A DNA stretch of 64,000 bases from Paracoccus stylophorae (GCF_028553765.1 NZ_CP067134.1:157501-221500), one strand, 5' to 3'; shown: positions 42,145-50,720, counted from the first letter of the stretch. The notes: generated by a model from the sequence alone, not told the origin. Program-made: numbers and translations.

Positions 42145-43656
42145 GTGACCATCTTTAACGTGGGCACAGGTGGATTTCAAAGAGGCCTAAAAGTGGAACA
42201 CATTCTTACCGAGCTTTCGCTCCCTGATCGATACGAAACACTTTCCAAAAAGCTAGGAACGGATGTCGCGAATCTGCTTGTGCCACCTCACTCAGACAAT
42301 ATTTCGGCAATTAAGGCTCTCGCTAAGGACGTGACCACGCGTGGCGAGGGCGTGTTGGTTCCAGTTTACGGGCGCACTGGCGTTGGAAAGACTACCTTCG
42401 TCGAGAACCTTGATCAATGGCTCGCGAGCTCTTTTGCCCCGACCCTGAATTACTCGGGCAACCTTATATACGAGTTCCTGAAAGAGGCGGTGGAGAAACA
42501 CTCTGAGACTCTCCCGCGTAATAGTAAAAAAATATTGCCAATAAACATTGACCATAGAGAAAACAACCCTCCGAGCGATGGGGAGCTTTCTGCAATAAAA
42601 AGATTCCTGCGCACCAATAGCTCTGAAGTCCCGGTAATTCTGTTTTGGCCCGAAACAAGCGAAAGCATTGCAAGGGAGGTTTCGGAGAGATATGTTTCAA
42701 TTTCAGGTGAGGCTGCTATCGACCTCCCGCTAACGTGCAAAGGGCCCGCAACCGAGACATGGAGGGATATAGCCAAGCACACATTACTTCTGGCGAACGG
42801 AATCGAAAATCTAGATAGCCTCGGTGTTTCTCCGGATGACTACAATTCGGAAGAGTTTACCACACTTGGAGCGTATCTGCGAAAAATATCACAGGACTTT
42901 AATGCGAACATTCTCCGCTTGCAGTCTGAGATGGAGCAACCCGTCTCGGTGATTGTCGCATTTGTTAGCGAGAGCAGTACGCCTGGCGTACTTTCGCAAC
43001 TAACATCAGCAGGCCGCTATGGTTTCCTTGAAGCCAATGCGTTGATCTCTGTTACATCTCAAAGCGTCATAGGTAAATGGTGGGCTAGCCGAAGAGGGCT
43101 GTTGACGCGGACTATCGTACAGCTAAATGCGCACGCTTTATCTCTGCCTCCAACAGCGGCCGCTTCTTGTGTTCGAAACTTCACAGATGAAATGCCGATG
43201 TTCGATGACGTTGGATATCGCAGGTATGGCCCCGCTCGTGGTGTGAGAGACCTAGAGAGAAGTGATTTAGGGAAGATGCTCTCCGATGAGTCAATTTCTA
43301 GGTTTGAGGCGCGAGGTACACCGGCAGATGATGCGGGTGCCGCATTTAATCTTCTTTCCCAGTCTGGATTTAACCTGGGAAAAGATAAAAAACTTAACGT
43401 GGTCATGAAGAATGCAATCGAGGCGCTGTTAAAAAAGAAGGAGCGTCATTTCGTCAAGGTGACTGCGGAAAAGAAGCTAGATTTCTGCAATTTGATTCCA
43501 GACAATGCCGTTTACAGAGCTGATGATGTCCTGTGCGTCGAGTATACTTGGAGGACAGGGGATTTTTTGGCCTCAAAAAACCGCTCGACTTCAGCGCAAT
43601 ACATATTGACCAAGCTCCAAGGTTACGCGCGCGAACTCGGTTGGGCAAACGACTAG
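42145..43656 (+). CDS. AT-rich P-loop ATPase of unknown function (defence candidate)
   Basis: A 503-residue soluble protein. Walker A is GRTGVGKTT at residues 76-84. A possible Walker B lies in the hydrophobic strand PVILFWPE near 167-174. A C-terminal domain (~430-500) carries VEYTWRTGDF and AQYILTKLQGYARELGW, which may be a nuclease-like or target-binding module. No named family was recognised. Base composition is far lower in GC than the phage or host. The annotated start is GTG 42145; GTG 42193, with AGAGG eight bases upstream, is a good alternative. It sits between the ISP enzyme and attR, so it is cargo, and the setting suggests an anti-phage or accessory restriction role. Confidence 0.75.
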   Translation: MTIFNVGTGGFQRGLKVEHILTELSLPDRYETLSKKLGTDVANLLVPPHSDNISAIKALAKDVTTRGEGVLVPVYGRTGVGKTTFVENLDQWLASSFAPTLNYSGNLIYEFLKEAVEKHSETLPRNSKKILPINIDHRENNPPSDGELSAIKRFLRTNSSEVPVILFWPETSESIAREVSERYVSISGEAAIDLPLTCKGPATETWRDIAKHTLLLANGIENLDSLGVSPDDYNSEEFTTLGAYLRKISQDFNANILRLQSEMEQPVSVIVAFVSESSTPGVLSQLTSAGRYGFLEANALISVTSQSVIGKWWASRRGLLTRTIVQLNAHALSLPPTAAASCVRNFTDEMPMFDDVGYRRYGPARGVRDLERSDLGKMLSDESISRFEARGTPADDAGAAFNLLSQSGFNLGKDKKLNVVMKNAIEALLKKKERHFVKVTAEKKLDFCNLIPDNAVYRADDVLCVEYTWRTGDFLASKNRSTSAQYILTKLQGYARELGWAND

Positions 43657-44134
43657 CGTCGAAACCATCTACGTGAGTGCCGTCGAGGATGGGCAAGAGT
43701 TCTTTACTAGCAATAGCGCCTGCTATTTGGCGCCCGTTTTCATCGCCTTACAGGCCGATAGGAGCAGTACGACGACCACCTGTTTTAGGCACCGCCCTGT
43801 CGCTCCAGGCGGCGCGACACCTGTCTGATTCCTGCGGATCTCTGCCGCCTCGGAGGCGGTGGCGAACGGCAGCTATCGTAGATTCCTGCGGATGCGGTGC
43901 CGCAGCGAACGGCCGCTCTCCGCCCATTTCGAGCCTTCAGCTTGGGTAGCAACGGCGCTCAAGCCACTACTTTGACTCAACGCCAACTCAACAGATGGAC
44001 GCCCTTTGAGCGCCTTTCCCGCGCGGCGAAGCACGATGAGAGTCGCCGAATGCTGGAAGCAAAGCGCGCGATAACAAACGGTTGTGGCGCAAGTCGTTGA
44101 TTCGTAATGAATCGAGCAATATCAATAGCATAGC
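43657..44134. other. 478-bp non-coding stretch at the right end of the prophage
   Basis: No credible gene. It contains an imperfect tandem unit: GATTCCTGCGGAT at 43827-43839 and again at 43881-43893, each followed by GC-rich inverted sequence and a CGAACGGC/CGAACGGCC segment. The arm-site-like block is at 43974-43993. It looks like decayed host-type intergenic sequence plus the integrase-binding arm. Confidence 0.45.
43974..43993. repeat. candidate integrase arm sites, right end (two ACTCAAC)
   Basis: ACTCAAC at 43975-43981 and 43986-43992. The 20-bp block differs from 1399-1418 at a single base (G for A between the heptamers). It lies 142 bp inside attR, with the same orientation and spacing as at the left end. 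Confidence 0.55.
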
Positions 44135-44181
44135 CTCATAACCTGAAGGTCGTAGGTTCAAATCCTACCCCCGCAACCAAA
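44135..44181. repeat. attR: displaced 3' half of tRNA-fMet
   Basis: CTCATAACCTGAAGG (44135-44149) through CCGCAACCAAA matches 1289-1335 at 44 of 47 positions. It is only the second half of the tRNA (anticodon loop, T arm, acceptor 3' strand, CCA), so it is not a gene. It probably is the original host 3' end pushed away by integration and is followed by its own terminator. Confidence 0.85.
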
Positions 44182-44208
44182 CTTTCCGACAAGATATCAA
44201 ACACTTAG

Positions 44209-44229
44209 GCCGCCCTCGGGGCGGCTTTT
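44209..44229 (+). terminator. rho-independent terminator behind attR
   Basis: GCCGCCC (44209-44215), loop TCG, GGGCGGC (44219-44225), then TTTT. It lies 28 nt after the displaced tRNA end, just as the attL copy lies after the intact tRNA. It is presumably the original terminator of the tRNA gene. Confidence 0.8.
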
Positions 44230-44430
44230 GCGTGTCGCGTCGTGTCGCAAGGCTGTCCGGAGCACTCCCCAAAGATTCCAAAGGCTTACTAACATCCCCG
44301 ATTCCTCCGTGTAACACGGATGCGACACGGGACCGGACGATGTTCGCGGAGCGTTCGCTGCTGACGGCGCTTGCCCGCGCGGTGCCGCTGCGCTTGGATG
44401 GGAGCAATTCCCGAAAGGTCCGAATTGCCC

Positions 44431-45495
44431 ATGCCGATCTACGAGTTTGCCAGTAAAGAAATCCGTCCCCTGAGCAAGACCACGTTCGGTCTGATGCAGC
44501 TGCAGGAGCGGCGCGATCTGCAGAGGCTGCTGCGGGCGAACATCGCCGTGGTCGCACCTGACACGCTGGTGGTCGCGGAGGAGTTCGGGGACTGGGACGA
44601 GTCGCGCCGGCGCATTGATCTCCTCGGCATTGACCGCGATGCGAACCTCGTGGTGATCGAGCTCAAGCGGACGGAAGACGGCGGCCACATGGAACTGCAG
44701 GCCATCCGCTACGCGGCGATGGTCTCCACCATGACCTTCGACCAGGCTGCCGATGTGTTCGCTCGCTATCTCACGCAGATCGGCAAGGCCGACACGGATG
44801 CGCGTGCCGAACTGCTCGACTTCCTCGGGTGGGACGAGCCGGACGAGGATGCCTTCGCGCAGGACGTCAGGATCGTCCTCGCGTCGGCCGAGTTCAACCG
44901 CGAGCTGACCACATCTGTTCTCTGGCTCATCGAGCGCGGCATCGACCTCCGCTGCGTGCGCCTCCAGCCCTACGGCCTCGATGGTCGTGTCCTCGTTGAT
45001 GTCCAGCAGATCATCCCGCTTCCGGAGGTCGCGGAATACCAGGTCCGCGTCACCGAGAAGAAGCGCAAGGAGCGCGAGGCGCGCACGGACACGCGAGACT
45101 GGACCAGCTACGACGTCACCCTCGGCGGGCGCCAACTGACGGCGCTGCGGAAGCGACACGCGATCTATCAGGTTTTTCGCCACCTCGTGGAGAGCGGCAT
45201 CGCACCGGAGGAGGTCGCGACACATTGTGGCCCGTGGGGCAATCGGGCCCTTGTGTCCGTAGAGGGCGAGGTGGTGGCTGAGAACTTCCATCGCTTGGCG
45301 AAGGAGGCCCGAGCAAGGGAAGGGCGGAATTTCGATCCAGGCCGCTACTTCTGCGGTGATGACGAACTCCTACACTTCGAAGGACGCGCCTACGCCTTTC
45401 TGAACCAATGGGGTGGCGGGGCGTTTGACGAGGCAATGGTGAGTTTGCGCGACGCATTTCCTGACAAAGAGATCGCATTCGCACCCTCGGAATAG
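44431..45495 (+). CDS. PD-(D/E)XK nuclease-like protein (DUF91/NucS-type core)
   Basis: A 354-residue protein. After a helical N-terminus comes the nuclease core: RRIDLLGIDRDANLVVIELKR (~65-90), with Asp and the Glu-x-Lys motif expected for Mg-dependent cleavage, then helices LQAIRYAAMVSTM. The C-terminal half is alpha/beta (TLGGRQLTALRKRHAIYQVF) and may bind DNA. ATG 44431 is chosen; a longer frame to 44371 is weak. It is the first gene outside attR, with phage scraps downstream, so it belongs to an older accessory layer. Role in repair or defence is open. Confidence 0.8.
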   Translation: MPIYEFASKEIRPLSKTTFGLMQLQERRDLQRLLRANIAVVAPDTLVVAEEFGDWDESRRRIDLLGIDRDANLVVIELKRTEDGGHMELQAIRYAAMVSTMTFDQAADVFARYLTQIGKADTDARAELLDFLGWDEPDEDAFAQDVRIVLASAEFNRELTTSVLWLIERGIDLRCVRLQPYGLDGRVLVDVQQIIPLPEVAEYQVRVTEKKRKEREARTDTRDWTSYDVTLGGRQLTALRKRHAIYQVFRHLVESGIAPEEVATHCGPWGNRALVSVEGEVVAENFHRLAKEARAREGRNFDPGRYFCGDDELLHFEGRAYAFLNQWGGGAFDEAMVSLRDAFPDKEIAFAPSE

Positions 45496-45631
45496 CGGTC
45501 GGTCCCGACTTGCTAGCCGCTCTCCGCTGCCCGCCGTCGGCCTCACGGAGGCGGAGATTGAGGAGCTCTCGGAACGGATTATGCCCTATTTCACGTCTGG
45601 CCCGCACCTAGACTGAATTGACGAAAAGCTG

Positions 45632-45838
45632 TCACGCCGCCGCCGTCGCCACGCCGTCCAGCCGCACCGCGACGCTGGTGACTCCGCTCCCTGCCGTCTC
45701 GACCGCCGGGTCGCCCTCGGCCGAAGAGTAGGCGGCGATGCCGAAGATGTTGCCGACGACCAGCGCGTCGCCCGAGGCGATGCCGCCGGCGGACGTGGTG
45801 ACGCTAACGATGTGGCCGTTCTGGAGGTAGTTGCGCAT
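45632..45838 (-). pseudogene. DUF2190 capsid-decoration gene with internal deletion
   Basis: The 68-residue product starts MRNYLQNGHIVSVTTSAGGI and ends TSVAVRLDGVATAAA. Both ends align with the 112-residue DUF2190 protein of the intact prophage, but the central VGAKVYW part is missing after GDPAVET. It is still open in frame. It belongs to a second, decayed prophage of the same type. Confidence 0.7.
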
Positions 45839-45840
45839 GG

Positions 45841-46083
45841 TCAGAGCCCTTTCGAGGATTGGATGCGGACGACCGAGATGCGGTCGGTTGCCCCTGCGAT
45901 CTGCCGGTTGAGGTCCGCAAGCGCGGCGGCCATCTCGCCGTCGCTCGCGTAGGTGATCCCCAACACCAACGCCCCCCGAAGGTGATCGAGGCACAAGACA
46001 TGCCAAGCCCCATCCGCCCCCTCGGCGACCGCCCCCGCCGCTGGCCCCGAACAGAAATTGAACCGGGCCACTGGAAAGCGACA
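45841..46083 (-). pseudogene. 3' fragment of an unrecognised phage gene
   Basis: The frame ends directly upstream of the DUF2190 remnant (2-bp gap) with the protein-like sequence HLRGALVLGITYASDGEMAA and DLNRQIAGATDRISVVRIQS. Its start is not convincing and the upstream part is low quality. Neighbouring decayed phage genes suggest it is part of the same remnant. Confidence 0.35.
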
Positions 46084-46220
46084 GAAGACGCATCTTGATA
46101 GGATGAACTTTCGGTTGTGCCCCTTATTCAGACCCCTGGAGAACACTGCCAACTTGATCTGATGGGCTGCGACCATTTTCCGTCGCTCATGTGAGCAGCC
46201 GTGGCGCACGCCGCCCCTCC

Positions 46221-46413
46221 AGCGATCTCAAGATCCGCCGGACGCGCCGGTCCCGCGCGCTCGCCGCCGAGAGCTGGGGCGGGCTCGAGGTGCCTCTGAC
46301 AGAGGAGCCCGAAGCCTACGAGGTCGAGATCCTCGACGTCGCCACCGTGAAGCGGGTGCTTAGCACCGCCACCACCAGCGCCGTTTATTCGGTCGCCGAT
46401 CAGACCGCTGACA
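46221..46413 (+). pseudogene. C-terminal fragment of a megatron-type tail protein
   Basis: About 64 codons read RALAAESWGGLEVPLTEE, EVEILDVATVKR and TTSAVYSVADQTAD. These align with the C-terminal part of the 1478-residue prophage protein (RSLAADSW, EILDGATVKR, STSSVVYTAAQQSAD). It is in the opposite orientation to the nearby DUF2190 remnant, so the second prophage was rearranged as well as deleted. Confidence 0.7.
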
Positions 46414-46424
46414 GGAGGCTGGAT

Positions 46425-46671
46425 CTTCGAGATGATAGAAGAACACGACGCGGCCGTCGTCGGTGTGTTCAGCGCGAACATACTCGCCGTCTTCCGAACC
46501 CGCGCCGCCAATGGCTGGCCTGAACTCCAACTCTTCCAGGACCCGAACCAGCCGTTCCAGTTGCTGCTCATAAGCAGGGGAGAACCGTTCCCAGATTTCC
46601 GCAGGCTCTGCGCCTGACAATCCCCAGGCAAAGGGCTCGTCATCTCGTGGGCGAGGGAAGTTGACCGTCAT
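46425..46671 (-). pseudogene. truncated unrecognised protein gene
   Basis: The first ~82 residues (MTVNFPRPRDDEPFAWGLSG; EQQLERLVRVLEELEFRPAI) look like a real small acidic protein. The frame then runs into the antisense of the tail fragment at 46413 and loses protein character. It was probably cut by the rearrangement that placed the tail piece here. No function recognised. Confidence 0.45.
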
Positions 46672-46925
46672 AGGAGTTTCAAGATTTTGTCAGATGATTG
46701 CATAAATTGATGTCTGGCCCGTGCCGTCACCGTCAACAGCAGACATTCGCCACGAAGAGCGCCGCCCGGTGAGGATCCATGGGTTCACAAAAACCTTCAA
46801 GAGGTTCTGACGCTCATGAAAGAACAATTGACATTCTGCAGATGCTACGTCCATTGATCGTCTGCATGGCTGAATGACGCTTTCTGCTGCGCGCTCGCTT
46901 GTCGCCGGTTGGCATAATCAGCCTT

Positions 46926-47582
46926 TCATCCCTGAGCCCATTCCGGAGAGCGGCTCATGAACCAGATTGGCACGCCAAGCACAGGTTCCTTTCTGACCAT
47001 GACAAAGCCCAAACTGCGGTAAAACTCTGCGTTGATCGCCAGATCGGTTTCCAGCCAAGCCGTCGCTTCGAGAGAGTCCAGTTTCTGGCAACAAAACTGC
47101 ATCAAGTGGCGTCCCACGCCGCTTTGTCGGTTTTCTGGAAGCACGGCTAATGGACCGATATGCCAGTGCGGCTCGTCTGGGTCATTGCGCGCCCAGATGG
47201 CCAACCAGATATAGATGCGCAGCAGAACGGTTGGCGGTGCTGAAGTCAGAATGGAGCCGGCAATAGATAATCTGTCGCCCAGCCTGGGCCGACAATAGCC
47301 GGGCTTTATCATGCCCAACACGCCGATCATCTGACCCTGCACAAAAGCACCGATCACCACCCCGTTCGAATGGACATAGGTCATCAGAGGGCCGAGAAAT
47401 CGCGACAGACGTCGCTTCAGATGAACCGGGTCGACACCGAACACTTTCAAATGCAAGGGGTTGCTCAGCATGCCACGAGTTAACAAAGCGGTCGCCGCGG
47501 ACAATTCGTCCGACGTCAGCGCACGAATGGCGACCGGACGGTCGTCAAGGGCACGGTTCGATGATGTTGGTTGCTGCGTCAT
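46926..47582 (-). CDS. GNAT family N-acetyltransferase
   Basis: This 218-residue protein has the GNAT acetyl-CoA site AVLPENRQSGVGRHLM (~150-165), a preceding strand (PHWHIGPLAVL) and the C-terminal LGFVMVRKEPVL. An unusual insert with hydrophobic helices (ILTSAPPTVLLRIYIWLAIW) sits in the middle. ATG 47582 is chosen as the family start (MTQQPTSSN). The acetyl acceptor is unknown. It lies alone among mobile-element scraps and may be a passenger gene. Confidence 0.82.
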   Translation of the reverse strand: MTQQPTSSNRALDDRPVAIRALTSDELSAATALLTRGMLSNPLHLKVFGVDPVHLKRRLSRFLGPLMTYVHSNGVVIGAFVQGQMIGVLGMIKPGYCRPRLGDRLSIAGSILTSAPPTVLLRIYIWLAIWARNDPDEPHWHIGPLAVLPENRQSGVGRHLMQFCCQKLDSLEATAWLETDLAINAEFYRSLGFVMVRKEPVLGVPIWFMSRSPEWAQG

Positions 47583-47583
47583 C

Positions 47584-47766
47584 TTACATGACCGGCGGTG
47601 AGGTATGGGCGCTGACCGGCCAGCATTCCGCAGCCATCGCGGCTCCGAGATTGTGCCAGAAGTTGCGCCGGCGGCCGAGATGCAGGGCGAGCTTTGCAAC
47701 CGTCGTTTTGCGATGCAGCATCTTGGCGATGATCCGGCGCTCGTTGAGGCTGTGATGTGCTGCCAT
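47584..47766 (-). mobile_element. IS30-family transposase N-terminal fragment
   Basis: About 60 residues beginning MAAHHSLNERRIIAKMLHRK, with TTVAKLALHLGR, match the helix-turn-helix start of IS30-type transposases. The catalytic part is absent, and the frame runs into the GNAT start region. It is a dead remnant. Confidence 0.6.
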
Positions 47767-48108
47767 GGGCCAAACTCCTCGAATCGGAATTTCCGGACAT
47801 CATGGCGTGCGGCATTTCATCATAGAACCCGTCGTTTTACACCGGCTGTTGTCACCAAGCTGAAATGGTCGCGTTCTCAGTCGTCTATCAGCGTCCGCCA
47901 GTAGCGATGAGCTGGTGCCGGCCCGCTCGCTCAATAAAGGGCGGTAGGGCGGGCCGGCGGCGGTGAGGAGGATGGGGAGACCGGAACCAGTGACCGCAAG
48001 AGCGATGCTGGGCCGGCACTCGTTTGGCATAGCGCGCCGCCGCCGGGCGCGTGCTCCATGGACCCTCAGATCGGCCGAAAATGTCGTGGCGGCGCGATCA
48101 GGACGGTT
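47767..48108. other. 342-bp stretch without a recognisable gene
   Basis: Both strands have only short, low-quality frames. The downstream end carries the 3' terminus of the leftward sugar dehydrogenase. No terminator hairpin with a T tract was noticed. Confidence 0.4.
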
Positions 48109-49671
48109 TCAATGCATAGCCTCTTGCTCCGCAGGACGATCTTCCGGCGCCGTCGCCTCGCTTCTGCCGGCATCGCCGCTTTCTGCCTGCTGCTCAGCGG
48201 CTTCCGGGTCAGAAGCCGGCTTCTCGGTCGCAACGCTCTCGTTCGTCTCACGCACCGTATAGACCAACACTGCGCCGGGGTTTTCGAGCCCGCTGGCGCC
48301 CCCGCCTTCCTCGTTCTGAATGCCGCCTTGCGAGTCAGTAAGCAGGTAGATGGTGCGGCCATCATCGGCGATTTCGATGTCGCGCAGTCGGTTCTGTCCA
48401 AGGTAATAGCGGGTGAATTCCGCGCCTTCTTCCGCCGCGGGATCCAGTGCGTAGATCGAGCCGTGCTTCAGCGTCGTGGTCAGCAGCCGCCCCGACAGTT
48501 CGGCAACCCCGTCGCTGTCGTAATAGACGATCGAGGAGGGGCCGACGCTTGGCCGGCAGAAATAGCCGAAATCCTCGCAGCCGGGCAGCGGCTCGGTCAC
48601 GGTGAACATGGTGGCGATCGGCGCCACGTAATTCTCGGGTGCCTGCCAATCGGTTTCCTTCTGCTGTGGCACGCTGTCGGGCGCACCCTGCGAGGGGCCG
48701 ATCGGCTCGAGCTGCTCGCAAGGCACCGAAGCATCGGACCAACGTGCGTAGATGTAGAAATTGTCGTCCTGCTGACCCGCGACATAAGGCCAGCCATAGT
48801 TACCGCCGGCGGTGATGACGTTGATCTCGTCATCCGAATCCGGCCCATGCTCGTTTGCGTAGAGCGTGCCGTCCGGTCCGAATGCAAGGCCCTGCGGGTT
48901 GCGATGGCCATAGCTGAAGATATGGCTGCGGACACCTTCAAGCTCGGGATTGTCCTCGGGTATGCTTCCGTCGAGGTTCAGGCGCAGCACCTTGCCCTGG
49001 TAGGCAAAATGATCCTCGGAGGCGATCTGATCGGCCGTTGGAAGGGTCTGCGATTCGATGGCCCGGCACCAGTTCACCAGTTGATTGTGACCCTGGTCGC
49101 CGACGGTCAGATAGATCAGGCCATCCGGTCCAACTTCCATGCGGCCGGAATTGTGGTCGTTGTTGGCGGGGATACCGGTCAATATGTCGGTTGGGTTCGA
49201 CAGCCTCCCGCTTGCCTCATCATAGTCGAGGCGCACGATCTTGTTGAACATGCGGTGATAGGGATCGGCTTCGTCGGGATGGGTCGGATCGGTGCGCGTC
49301 TCGTCGTCGTAGGAAAGGTAAACGAAAATCTGGTCGCTGCCGTTGCCGAACTCGGGATGGAAGGTAAATCCCATGACTCCGGTCTGTGCGCCCTTGGTAA
49401 AGGCGGGCATCTTGAACTCAAATGCGCTTTGGACGGTGCCGTTTTCAGGGTTCACGCGGCTCAGCCTGCCAGCAGTGCGCTCGGTCAGCCAGAGCCAGCC
49501 ATCGGGACCGATGCGGATCTCGAAGGGATTGCCAAGCCCTTCGGCGAGAACCAGCTTCTCGAGAGGGAACTCGGCCCTCGTCACGTCGTCCGGCGATTGT
49601 TGGGCGACAGCCGGCAACAGCATGGCTGCTGTCAACATCGTGGTCAGGCAGAGGGCTTTCCGGACGCGCAT
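48109..49671 (-). CDS. secreted PQQ-dependent sugar (glucose/sorbosone) dehydrogenase
   Basis: This 520-residue protein has a signal peptide (MRVRKALCLTTMLTAAMLLP, AVAQQ cleavage region). It continues with a six-bladed beta-propeller of the soluble glucose dehydrogenase/GSDH family: GVMGFTFHPEFG, NNDHNSGRMEVGPDGLIYLT (the likely catalytic His) and SYGHRNPQGLAFGPDG. It would oxidise aldose sugars in the periplasm with PQQ and Ca. The last ~45 residues are an acidic low-complexity tail (ESVATEKPASDPEAAEQQ). ATG 49671 has AAGGA nine bases upstream. Surrounded by IS remnants, apparently intact. Confidence 0.88.
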   Translation of the reverse strand: MRVRKALCLTTMLTAAMLLPAVAQQSPDDVTRAEFPLEKLVLAEGLGNPFEIRIGPDGWLWLTERTAGRLSRVNPENGTVQSAFEFKMPAFTKGAQTGVMGFTFHPEFGNGSDQIFVYLSYDDETRTDPTHPDEADPYHRMFNKIVRLDYDEASGRLSNPTDILTGIPANNDHNSGRMEVGPDGLIYLTVGDQGHNQLVNWCRAIESQTLPTADQIASEDHFAYQGKVLRLNLDGSIPEDNPELEGVRSHIFSYGHRNPQGLAFGPDGTLYANEHGPDSDDEINVITAGGNYGWPYVAGQQDDNFYIYARWSDASVPCEQLEPIGPSQGAPDSVPQQKETDWQAPENYVAPIATMFTVTEPLPGCEDFGYFCRPSVGPSSIVYYDSDGVAELSGRLLTTTLKHGSIYALDPAAEEGAEFTRYYLGQNRLRDIEIADDGRTIYLLTDSQGGIQNEEGGGASGLENPGAVLVYTVRETNESVATEKPASDPEAAEQQAESGDAGRSEATAPEDRPAEQEAMH

Positions 49672-49879
49672 GGTGAACATTCCTTTTAACGAGGAGTTGT
49701 GCGGGCCGGGTGCCGCTGCGGGCAGCGATAGTGGCGCGCTCAGAAGAACATAAGCAACGCGGCACCAGGCTGAAGTGTTCCGGCCCAGGCCGGAAGGCTG
49801 CGGGAACTCTATTTCCGAGAGAGGTGAACTCGCACTCGTGCCGGTCACTTCGCGGGCTGCGCATCAGCGGCGCACCGTT

Positions 49880-50029
49880 CTAAGTCTCGATGGGACGTGG
49901 CGCGCGGTAGCCGCCGAACCGCACCTCCACGGCCTCCAGCATCCTGTCGTGAACATCGGACCAGCTGATGCCGGCGCCCGCCACGGGGCACCGGGCGATG
50001 ATCTTGCGATCATCGGCGTCATCGAGACA
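49880..50029 (-). mobile_element. IS3-family (IS2-type) transposase fragment
   Basis: About 50 codons read DDADDRKIIARCPVAGAGIS and VHDRMLEAVEVRFGGYRAPR. This is the rve-core segment found in IS2-type OrfB proteins just before the conserved SDNG. The rest of the gene is missing. Confidence 0.6.
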
Positions 50030-50096
50030 GAGACGTGGTGTCGAACGAGGTTTTGGGCTGGACCGAGAGAAGGACTGCCTTCGGCGCGAGGTCGCA

Positions 50097-50240
50097 TCCT
50101 GAACGAGGAGCGGGAGATCCTGAAAGAGACGGGTTTGGATGTCGGGCACCGCCGTGTGGGCAGACTGATGCGCGAGATCGGCATATCCGCTGTTAGATCC
50201 CGCAGACAAAAGCTGACGATAGAAGCGCTCGTCGAACATG
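50097..50240 (+). mobile_element. IS3-family transposase fragment (HTH_21 region)
   Basis: On the + strand LNEEREILKETGLDVGHRRV and GRLMREIGISAVRSRRQK match the N-terminal part of IS3-type OrfB proteins. It faces the opposite way to the neighbouring IS2-type piece, so these are separate insertions or the result of inversion. Confidence 0.55.
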
Positions 50241-50320
50241 ACAGCGAATCGATTGCGCGCGGTAAATCATTCCCGGAAATTTCTGCCGCCTTTTTTTCTC
50301 TTCCGGGAATGAGCCACGGG

Positions 50321-50422
50321 TGTTGATGGATTTGCGATCACCCCGTTCAGATGTTCCATGGAATTGGCGGTGTAGATGATCTTGCGGATCGTCGGATCGA
50401 CGGCAAAGAACGGGACCACCTC
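50321..50422 (-). mobile_element. IS256-family transposase fragment
   Basis: EVVPFFAVDPTIRKIIYTAN then SMEHLNGVI matches the C-terminal catalytic-Glu region of IS256-type transposases (usually FFAFPPEIRKVIYTTNAIES). Only ~34 codons remain. The 50423-50720 stretch that follows shows nothing recognisable. Confidence 0.65.
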
Positions 50423-50720
50423 GGGTCCATGGCCGGCGCCAGGCCGGGGCAAAGGTACAATGGCAGATTCTGGAGCCTCGTGCGCCGGCGCAAGTGGTGG
50501 TTTGCGGCAATGGTGCGGTAGAAAGCGAAGGATTTTCAGCATCCGCACAATTTCCGCTAACGGTCGCGCAGGCAGGGCGACCTTCGGCCAGCTTTCTTCG
50601 CCTGCGTCAGAAAGACGGTTTACGTAGCGGAACCTGCGGAAATCTGCCGCGTTCCGCTCCTGCCATCAAGCGACCGAACCCGGCCGCTTCAGCGCATCGT
50701 GACGAAAGGCAGGATCGGGC

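Noticed and set aside
44135..44181. Second tRNA-fMet gene
   Set aside because: Only the 3' half is present. The 5' acceptor strand and D arm are missing upstream, so it is the attR copy.
48058..49689. 543-codon open frame on the + strand
   Set aside because: Antisense of the PQQ dehydrogenase, which has a signal peptide and family motifs; the + frame has none.
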